NCBI GenBank assembly: GCA_021014325.1
Contig: CM037469.1
Coordinates: forward strand, 16,639,701-16,703,700
Length of the DNA stretch: 64,000 bases
Direction of reading: 5' to 3'
Source: Plazaster borealis
Lineage: Eukaryota; Echinodermata; Asteroidea; Forcipulatida; Labidiasteridae
Positions 58,001 through 64,000 of the stretch are shown here, piece by piece. Positions within the stretch are counted from its first letter, which is position 1. Each line of letters begins with the position of its first letter. A model generated the notes under the pieces. That model was given only the letters and a program-made list of their open reading frames with translations. It was not told where the DNA came from and made no database searches. The position numbers and the translations under genes were made by a program.

Positions 58001-59961
58001 TCTGCTCTTTACTTTTGTTATCGTTGAAAAACAAGGAAAGCGAAATGTTTGAAGGGTCTGTATATAAGTTTAGAAGTTCAAACCCATTGTTTGTTTCAAT
58101 CCTATACAGTTGTAGATAGATACTCTAAAACTAACCTGTGAAAATTTCATTTCAAAAGGTGGTACCGTTTTGAGATATTGCCAAAAATCAAGAGCGGTTA
58201 TTTGTCTACACAGAAGGAATAATCTGCAATTGAAATACACAATCTGAGAAGCGTTACAGCTGTAACGCTTCTCAGATTCAAATTTTGGGGGATGAAAAGT
58301 GATATCTTTTTCCATAACCGCAGTACTTCGAAGTGAAAAGTTTCTCAAAATGCATTATACTATCCAAAGCTGCTGTACTTCTTACCTAGTAAGTTTTTTA
58401 TTGTCATTACCAAACGTATACAGACCCTTCAAATGAGATACCTTTTATCTTTTGTCATTATTTAATAGTGGACACAAGTCAAGCACCTGTGCTGTCAGAG
58501 CATCGTGCAACCCTGAAGAAGGGCACCACTACCTTAGAATCACCGACCGTCCAGGGCAGTACGGATACGGTGTACACAAACGTCAGAGACTTCACTGAAA
58601 TTCAGATTGTATGGAAAAGCTCGTACCAACCCACCCATCTCTCAGCTCCAGGCAGTGGTCATCCGTACATTCAAAGTGTAAGACTAGGTGTTGTGTCAGC
58701 GACCGTTACTGCCGTTGTAAACCGTGAGTTCGTTACATTTCTTTTAGAGCCCCCGTTTCAAGTCTCTATCGCGGTCATTGCCAATCCCTCAATAAATTAA
58801 TGAGTGCCGAATTATCATCAGTTCACGGTAAAACTAAATAAATGATTTAAATTTTTGAAACCCGACCACCACTGAATTTGCAGGTTTTTTTAGATTGCTC
58901 TACATTCCGAGACCCGTAAGTTCCGACAACCCTATGTTCCGAAAAACGATCGTGACTTACTATTATTATTATTATTATTATATATTTCTGGTAATGAACC
59001 CAGGATGCCTCACAAGTGAACTTAATCACTGTAGCTCGCAAGAAAATTGAGGAAACCTGTAAATAAGGGTGCTTGCAATGTGAACCAGAAACACCGGGGT
59101 TAAACCCCTACTCTTCCACGATAAGTGTTCTGGGTTCTTTTACGTGCACTACCAATCCTAGTACACAGGACCAACGGCTTTACGTCCCATCCGAAGGACG
59201 AAGCATGCGGTTAAGTGTCTTGCTTAAGGACACAAGTGCCACGACTGGGATTCGAACCCACACTCTGCTGATCAGAAACACCAGAGCTTGAGTTCGGTGT
59301 TCTTATCCGCTTGGCCACGACAAGCTAGGGTAAGGGTTAGAGTTAGGGTTACTTAGGGTAAGGAAAATACACTATAGGGGTGTCAAAACACAGTGGTATC
59401 TGTAGGGTTGTCAGAACAACGGTGTGTAACCATTTGCATAGTACTGAGAGATTGAACTCGCAGTGACGTCTGCAACCAATTAATTACTTGGCAGCCATCT
59501 TGATTTTCCGAATAATTTCAAATGTATTACGTAACTGTAATGAGGGTGTAAGGGCATTTTTGGTGGTGTAATCTTAATAACTTATATTTACTGATACTGC
59601 ACACCAGTAATACAACAAGTAGAATACAGTAACAACCTGATAGTTTTCCATGTGGGAAGACTGTACCACACAAGGAAAGAACTGACATAGTTACTGATTC
59701 TAACCAGTCTGTTGTACTCCTTTTGTTAGCTCTCTATGCAAAGGTCAACTTAACAAAATAAAGAAAATTTATTTCCACGAAGATTTATACCTAACTTTTG
59801 ACCTGGCCCTATCTAGGAGCTCGAACAAGCACGTATTCAATCGCGACATCGGCATCCTGCTCAACTGCCGGGTCTCGTGACAATCCTGCGATTGCCTTGG
59901 TTACATGTGATCGTACTTTTTCCATCAACTATAATTCGTGGACGCCAGCCACTGGAGATAT
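49873..59961 (+). CDS. Secreted EGF-domain protein, VWDE-like; partial gene, at least 9 exons
   Basis: Divergent to the LLTP gene. Exons placed: 49873-49943 (signal peptide), 50392-50475 (Cys-rich), 51393-51468 (Cys-rich), 52117-52172 (Cys-rich), 55716-55817 (EGF), 56923-57060 (Cys-rich), 57790-57894 (EGF), 58469-58723 and 59817-59961. From 52117 onward, all junction phases agree. The 51468/52117 junction does not, so an exon is missing or misplaced there. The order signal peptide, Cys-rich module, EGF repeats, then a strand-rich extracellular segment resembles von Willebrand factor D and EGF domain proteins (family memory). The VWD domain itself is not in the window. No further exon was recognised after 59961, so the gene probably continues beyond 64 kb. 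Confidence 0.7.
50392..50475 (+). CDS. EGF-gene exon 2, Cys-rich (EMI-like)
   Basis: Encodes ATCTYTCTESYETACGFF, then KWGRCTRY. The C-x3-C spacing followed by C-G-F-x-x-W-x-R-C-T-x-Y-R recalls the EMI-type module before EGF repeats. Acceptor ttttcttttag, donor acag|gtttgt. Confidence 0.65.
50525..50665. repeat. Hairpin MITE with cggctacggctacg ends
   Basis: 'caacggctacggctacg' pairs with 'cgtagccgtagc', and 'ccaatgc' with 'gcattgg'. Lies in an EGF-gene intron. Confidence 0.65.
51393..51468 (+). CDS. EGF-gene exon 3, Cys-rich
   Basis: Encodes MQCLNTCGNGTVCGDGQNEK, an EGF-like C-x3-C-x5-C start. The acceptor (attttaag) is weak but in phase with exon 2. Donor gagaag|gtacat. Confidence 0.5.
51559..51609 (+). 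CDS. Possible extra Cys-rich exon of the EGF gene
   Basis: An acceptor ggcttaacag is followed by IFCPEKCGCPKLYDHNH, three Cys in a short exon in phase 0, so it could follow exon 3. The donor (ccat|gtctac) is weak and its end phase does not fit the 52117 exon. Confidence 0.3.
51960..52055 (-). repeat. AAAGGCACT-type repeat fragment
   Basis: 'caagtgagaacactggtctt' to 'aacgtgttcagtgccttta', the inverse of the start of the 40800 copy. The matching other end is at 52855-52930. Confidence 0.65.
52117..52172 (+). CDS. EGF-gene exon, C-terminal half of an EGF-like module
   Basis: Encodes YTTCYECCTGWTGSGCTT: C-x2-C-C-x-G-W-x-G-x-x-C, the classic EGF end. Acceptor gatttgcag, donor cgc|gtaagt. Ends with 1 base, which fits the 2-base start of the EGF exon at 55716. 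Confidence 0.7.
52173..53074. other. EGF-gene intron with diverged copy of the later duplicated unit
   Basis: 52300-52560 resembles 53340-53560 ('cgaaaccgatgtgta', 'ggttagatttggag', 'ttattccagtttctgtctt'), so it is the oldest copy of that unit. No exon. Confidence 0.55.
53306..53392 (+). pseudogene. Truncated EGF exon, copy 1
   Basis: After the acceptor (tttattttag), it reads ICFGSTACPNSRNRCVLAF. It matches the real EGF exon only through C-P-N, then continues into intron-like sequence. A gttaga could act as a weak donor. Confidence 0.6.
54366..54452 (+). pseudogene. Truncated EGF exon, copy 2
   Basis: Identical to the 53306 copy, 1,060 bp downstream. Confidence 0.6.
55410..55505. repeat. 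(TTGT)n/(TTTA)n low-complexity tract
   Basis: Runs of tgtttgtttgtt and ttatttatt. Open frames across it are artefacts. Confidence 0.85.
55716..55817 (+). CDS. EGF-gene exon, complete EGF module with intact donor
   Basis: Encodes STACPNGGTCTSPDNC, then SNCTRGYYSPRCD. Six Cys in EGF spacing (C-P-N-G-G-T-C, then C-x2-C, G-Y-Y, C). Acceptor ccttcattttag, donor gatt|gtaagt. This appears to be the only usable copy of the module in the duplicated region. Confidence 0.8.
56176..56245 (+). pseudogene. Truncated copy of the 56923 Cys-rich exon
   Basis: Matches 56923-56992 (CTQIAICLVGFCTNSY), then breaks at the duplication junction gcgacacgggg and soon hits a stop. It has no donor. Confidence 0.7.
56458..56560 (+). 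pseudogene. Second EGF exon copy with destroyed splice donor
   Basis: Nearly the same as 55716-55817 (STACPNGGTCTRPDNC, SNCNRGYYSPRCD), but the donor gattgtaagt has become gattctaagt. Without GT the exon cannot end here; read-through continues about 33 residues to a stop. Confidence 0.75.
56923..57060 (+). CDS. EGF-gene exon, Cys-rich
   Basis: Encodes CTQIANCVAGFCTNSYDQK, CDMCDGDFGPAHGSAY and KKTDDQRQCI. Donor atca|gtgagt is strong. The acceptor (gaag, 56921-56922) fits phase but has a short pyrimidine tract. Confidence 0.65.
57061..57789. other. EGF-gene intron
   Basis: A-rich and (AT)n tract at 57370-57435. Nothing else recognised. Confidence 0.6.
57790..57894 (+). CDS. EGF-gene exon, EGF module
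   Basis: Encodes QCSWRTDSNACYPGSCMDAS, then CSCAAGFSGTDCRS: C-x-C-x3-F-x-G-x2-C. Acceptor tttcctcccag and donor tcaa|gtgagt are both strong; phases fit both sides. Confidence 0.8.
58035..58435. repeat. MITE with GAAGGGTCTGTATA ends
   Basis: Left end 'gaagggtctgtatataag', right end 'cgtatacagacccttc'. Internal inverted 'ctgagaagcgttacagctgtaacgcttctcag', a 30-bp perfect palindrome at about 58241-58272. Related to 25930-26510. Confidence 0.75.
58469..58723 (+). CDS. EGF-gene exon, strand-rich extracellular segment
   Basis: 84 codons plus split codons: APVLSEHRATLKKGTTTLES, TVYTNVRDFTEIQIVWKSS, then HPYIQSVRLGVVSATVTAVV. It follows an EGF module directly, as in VWDE-type proteins. Domain not firmly identified. 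Donor aacc|gtgagt. Confidence 0.75.
58960..59326 (-). repeat. tRNA-derived SINE, full length, reverse
   Basis: The inverse of the 19207 family: tail (TAT)n on the left, box B 'gggattcgaaccc' and head 'cttatccgcttggccacgac' on the right. Confidence 0.85.
59326..59363 (+). repeat. Short degenerate TTAGGG telomere-like tract
   Basis: 'agggtaagggttagagttagggttacttagggt' directly after the SINE head. Confidence 0.75.
59817..59961 (+). CDS. EGF-gene exon, extracellular segment
   Basis: Encodes RTSTYSIATSASCSTAGSRD, then PAIALVTCDRTFSINYNSW. Acceptor ggccctatctag, donor atat|gtaagt; 2 bases in, 2 bases out, in phase with the 58469 exon. Confidence 0.7.
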
Positions 59962-60159
59962 GTAAGTTATAATCAAATTTTAAAGGTAAGCTTAGACATT
60001 CTTGGAGAACTCACAGGGTTTTTTTCTTGTGACTACACCAGGCACAATGGAAAGCTTTTTTGTTTGAAGATCACCGGATGGAAAGAACATTCTCATACCA
60101 AAATTTGTATTCAACGATCATACATTATAATTTACAAAGTAAAGATATTTGCATTGACA

Positions 60160-61032
60160 TACACTGTAAAAAAAATTGGGCAAATTTTGACCAATATTTT
60201 GACCAATGTTGGTCTTCATATCAACTGGTAACATAATTGGTCAAGAATAGCCCAACTGGTGTTGGGCAGTTACTTTCCCTATTAATTGGTTAATGCTCTT
60301 TGCTAATAAGTTGGGTTTTTGCTTTTACCCATATACTGGTTATACTCATTTACCTCAATGTTGGTTAAAATAATAACTACCAGTAGTTGGTTAAATAAGA
60401 TTGCCACATTTGTTGGTTAATCTGAACTTCCCATTAATTGGTCAAATCCATTTGCACAATAATTGGTCATTTTCAACTTTCCCAATAGTTGGTTAAATAA
60501 GATTGTCACATTTGTTGGTTAATCTGAACTTCCCATTAATTGGTCAAATCCATTTGCACAATAATTGGTCATTTTCAACTTTCCCAATAGTTGGTCAACT
60601 TTGTCACATTTTGTTGGTTAATCTGAACTTCTTAGTTGGTCAAATCCATTTGCACAATAATTGGTCATTTTCAACTTTCCCAATAGTTGGTCAACATTGT
60701 CACATTTTGTTGGTTAATCTGAACTTATTAGTTGGTCAAATCCATTTGCACAATAATTGGTCATTTTCAACTTTCCCAATAGTTGGTCAACTTTGTCTCA
60801 TTTTGTTGGTTAATCTGAACTTCTTAATTGGTCAAATCCATTTGCACAATGATTGGTCATTTTCATCTTTCCCCAATAGTTGGTCAACTTTGTCACATTT
60901 TGTTGGTGAATCTGAACTTCTTAATTGGTCAAATCCATTTGCACAATGATTGGTCATTTTCATCTTTCCCCAATAGTTAGTCAACTTTGTCACATTTTGT
61001 TGGTGAATCTGAACTTCTTAGTTGGTCTTAAG
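60160..61032. repeat. Minisatellite, about 95-105-bp unit with ttggtca/ttggtta motifs
   Basis: About five to six units reading 'ttggtcattttcaactttcc' then 'caatagttggtcaac' then 'tcacattttgttggttaatc'. A left border with 'ttttgaccaa' inverted motifs. The open frame 60503-60949 is a product of the repeat. Confidence 0.85.
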
Positions 61033-61616
61033 GATCATTACTCTAACACAAATAAAACTGAATTCACTAAAACTGTACAGAGTTTAACACAACATTTATT
61101 TCAACACAAATAAACAACAGTTCCCTTAGCCACTGTTTCAGAACTTCTTCTGGACGTTTTAAGTTATTCTAACAGCATGGGTCACTTGCAGTTGCAACTT
61201 ATACTTCTGTGCAACAAATAAATACTGAGAAAGCTTTTTTTTTCTCTTAAATAGGTACAAATATATAAATCAGTCAAATCAAATCTTCAAATCATCCAGC
61301 CTTGCAAAGTCTTTAAAAACTGATAAATAAAAAAAGTAAAACTCTACTGTATATTTCAGTACTGCTTCTGGTGGGCAAGTTGCTACAATTAAACTGAGGT
61401 AGTTAAAAATGATGTCACTTATTGCAACTGTTTATTGCTTTGTAGTTTTATTTATTTGTACAATGTAGGGGGAAAACCTTACTATCCTACTGGTCCAGTT
61501 TTATGAATCTGACAGCTGACAATTATATAGCTTGACAAAATTTTATGCGTGACATTAATAAGCAGAGAAGAACCGGCCACAAGCAATGTACACCACGTGA
61601 TATTTAGAATGCAAAC
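61033..61616. other. Intron/intergenic
   Basis: AT-rich. No features recognised. Confidence 0.5.
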
Positions 61617-61865
61617 CAGAGCCCAATTTCATAGAGCTGCTAAGCACAACAATTTGCTTAGCATGAAATTTCTTCCTTGATAAAAACAGGCTTACCAACC
61701 AAATTTCCACGTGATTTTCAGGATAAGCAAACAACAGCTGAATACCAGCAATAACAAGCAATATGCAACACATGGAAATTTGGTTGGTAATCCTGTTTTT
61801 ATCAAGGAAGAAATTTCATGCTAAGCAAATTGTTGTGCTTAGCAGCTCTATGAAATTGGGCCCAG
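61617..61865. repeat. Young hairpin MITE (GGGCCCAATTTCATAGAGCT ends)
   Basis: Nearly perfect foldback: 'agcccaatttcatagagctg' at left, 'cagctctatgaaattgggcc' at right, with 'accaaatttccacgtg' and 'catggaaatttggt' inside. Confidence 0.9.
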
Positions 61866-62353
61866 TTTGCTAAAGAAAAGTTGTTTGTGCTAAGCAAAAA
61901 TGTTGTCCTTAGTGGCTCTGAGAAGCAGCCACAAGCAATGTACACCACATGATATTAAGACTGTAAACCATGCTCAGGAGCTCTTTGAAATTTAACCCAA
62001 CATACTAAATTATAATAATAATAAAAATAATAAAAATAAAAAAAGTTAATAATTATTTTGCCACTGCAGTTGGATCTTGTTGCTTATAGTAATTTATCTA
62101 CTTTTTTTTTTTAACCAAAAAGAAACTGTGATTTTAAATATGGGACTACAAACATACAAACAAATCAAACCAAATCCTCAAAACAGACAGATAATGAAAA
62201 AGGTCTCATCTGCATTTAGGTACTCCTTTGGGTGGTAGTTATACCGTTTTAAGAAACATGTCTCTTACTTACTGCAACTTGGTTTTGTGCAGTAAAAAAA
62301 ACCCACAAAAAGTAAACATTTCTGGCAAGGTCTGTGGATCAAGAACTAAATAC
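61866..62353. other. Noncoding
   Basis: A short (aat)n tract near 62010-62045 and poly-T at 62105. A partial echo of the MITE ('cagtttgctaaagaa') at its left. Confidence 0.5.
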
Positions 62354-62533
62354 CCATTTAAAGGCGACGTCAATGGTGTTGAGCAGACTTGGGTAGGCCA
62401 CGGCTCGTCTCTCTGCAACTAGGAAGTACTGAGTTGGCTTAAGAAGATCGGCAGTGTACAGTGCCAGTACGTATGGCTGTGGCCTTTCTGAACTGTCAAT
62501 ACTCTGCAGGTAGTCTTCTATGTTGCTAATGGC
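62354..62533 (-). CDS. Candidate exon of unrecognised minus-strand gene
   Basis: 60 codons: ISNIEDYLQSIDSSERPQPY, then LALYTADLLKPTQYFLVAER and YPSLLNTIDVAFKW. Acceptor after a long pyrimidine tract (ttcccctttgaag), donor tgg|gtattt. The phase does not join directly to the 63114 exon, so another exon or a different junction is needed. It resembles, from memory, an uncharacterised domain seen in animal genes whose sequences end like 'ID-V-x-F-K-x-F'. Confidence 0.5.
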
Positions 62534-63113
62534 CTTCAAAGGGGAAGGAAAAATTGGAGAAAAAAAGTTAAAGGCAACATTTTGGGAGAGACATGGTTTG
62601 CCATTGTAATTAAATTGAACTGAAAAGGTTTAGTTAGCGAAAAGTCATAGTGCTGGGGGAATTTTAAGACACTTTTGCAAAACTAAAAAAATCAGCTAAT
62701 GCTACCAATCATAAGCCTATATTACATACGCATAAGCAAATACCACTTGGGTTTGGTTAAATGGTCATGATACACTGTGTGGTAGATTGACTAATCCAGC
62801 ATGCATCGCCCCAGCACGCATCGCCCCACCATCATTTTGGGAAAATAGATCAGATGACGTCACAAGTGTGCATGCATAAACTTTCACACTCTAGAGGTGT
62901 GATAAGACTTACAGGGAAAGTTCATCTTGAATAAAACATTAACAGAAAAACAACATCAACTATGACATAACTGAGCAGAATTTACCATCCTGATAAAATT
63001 GAGAAACAAACCACTGTATCTGCTGAGCAACTGTGCCAGCCACCTAAATTTGCAAGTGAGCAGTGAAAACTTCCCACTTTAACAACCATTTAGCATTTAT
63101 GACAACAGTTTAC

Positions 63114-63276
63114 CTGTAGAGAGGGTGTCCTCGTTTATATCCTGCAGGCGAAGGATCTGCTTCCATGTGGGAGCCATGACATTGGTGTATGTTATAACTG
63201 GCTCACAAACTAACTCCCACTTGTAGGACAGTTTATCTGCAATTATGGGATGACTAATGTTGAAGTCCTGTGTAAT
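63114..63276 (-). CDS. Candidate exon of unrecognised minus-strand gene
   Basis: Encodes QDFNISHPIIADKLSYKWEL, VCEPVITYTNVMAPTWKQI and LRLQDINEDTLST. Donor acag|gtaaac is near consensus and an acceptor AG (attgaag) precedes it. No family recognised. Confidence 0.55.
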
Positions 63277-63429
63277 CTTCAATAAGATAACAAAACAAAC
63301 AACATTACGAATTACAGCTGTTATGATGTGGGATATGTGTATTATTCAAGGATATCTTTGTGGAATCAAGCAATGTACAATGTGGAAGGATCAATTGAGT
63401 TTTGCTTGGGTAATATACAACGACAAGCT

Positions 63430-64000
63430 GGGGCGCTAGTACGACCGATGACGTCAAAATTTAGAAAAAGGAGTACAGCGCCCAAGTTACTGGGTCTAGG
63501 TGTCGACATGAGATGCAATCATTTTTAATCTAGATAGTATCTTGTTTATACGCACAGGGGACATGTCCCGATTAAGTTCATGGATGGATACATATTGTTA
63601 TGATGTATTATAACACAGTAATTTCTTAAATAACAATTAACATGTTTTTAAAAATGCAGATAAAAGATGTCAATAAAGTACAAGATGTGAACTAGCCTAT
63701 GGTGTATCATGTTTGTACAATCAAACAAGAATTTGTTAAAAAATAGAAGACAAAAAGAGAGGGAAAAGTTCAAAATTTGTTGTCTTTGCCAACACCCCCC
63801 CCCCCCCCGGCTAGCCAATACCTATTGTCTGACTATTCACTGACTCGTTCATTTTGAGTGCAGATTTTGTAGGGTTAGACTGTAGACCTAACTTAAGCCT
63901 GATGTAATGTTCATGACAGGAGAACTATTTGCTAGGTAGAATGTAGAGTAACTGCGGCGCTGTACTCCTTTTTCGAAATTTTGACATCATCGGTCATACT
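63430..64000. repeat. Inverted-repeat element running to the right edge
   Basis: 'cgaccgatgacgtcaaaatt' and 'aaaaaggagtacagcgcc' at 63442-63482 pair with 'ggcgctgtactcctttttcg' and 'aaattttgacatcatcggtc' at 63956-63996. A C-run sits at 63796-63808. Confidence 0.75.

Noticed and set aside
60503..60949. 148-codon repetitive protein
   Set aside because: The frame only follows the minisatellite unit; no start context or domain.

Overview
The window is animal nuclear DNA: small exons, GT-AG introns of up to about 9 kb, AT-rich noncoding sequence and dense short repeats. The repeat set (tRNA-derived SINEs, hairpin MITEs whose ends read like GGGCCCAATTTCATAGAGCTGCT, and the 'AAAGGCACTGAACACGTTTGG' family) is one I associate with echinoderms, most likely a sea star. 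That taxonomic call is recognition from memory and was not searched.

Minus strand, about 42.5 kb down to the left edge: one long gene encoding a secreted large lipid transfer protein (LLTP; vitellogenin / apolipophorin / apolipoprotein B superfamily). I could place 26 coding exons. All the reading-frame phases agree from exon to exon, although exon 2 has an alternative acceptor. In order, the protein has a signal peptide, a Vitellogenin_N-type beta-barrel (exons 1-5) and an LLTP helical domain (exons 6-15). A beta-rich linker (exons 16-17) and about 290 residues of amphipathic helices (exons 18-23) follow. Exons 24-26 then encode a LECT2-like, M23-metallopeptidase-fold domain. The gene runs off the left edge, so its C-terminus is unseen. 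The LLTP-LECT2 fusion is the most interesting feature of the window.

Plus strand, about 49.87 kb rightward: a second, divergently oriented gene with a signal-peptide exon, Cys-rich and EGF-like exons, and two further extracellular exons. It resembles von Willebrand factor D and EGF domain (VWDE)-type proteins and its 3' part is not seen. Its EGF region (52-57 kb) has been repeatedly duplicated, leaving truncated exons and one exon with a destroyed splice donor.

Minus strand, 62.3-63.3 kb: two good candidate exons of an unrecognised gene or element.

Introns and intergenic DNA: several kilobase-scale inverted repeats (17.4-21.6, 27.9-30.2, 32.4-34.1, 40.1-42.2 and 46.6-48.2 kb). The first two are copies of one foldback element. 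Its arms carry repeated CAAGATGG/CCATCTTG palindromes and its core holds decayed Penelope-like reverse-transcriptase fragments. The first copy sits inside a minisatellite. There are also tandem duplications (318 bp covering one LLTP exon, 592 bp, 735 bp, 1,060 bp), several minisatellites, tRNA-derived SINEs and MITEs, one nested inside another. No bacterial features, CRISPR array or rRNA gene was seen.
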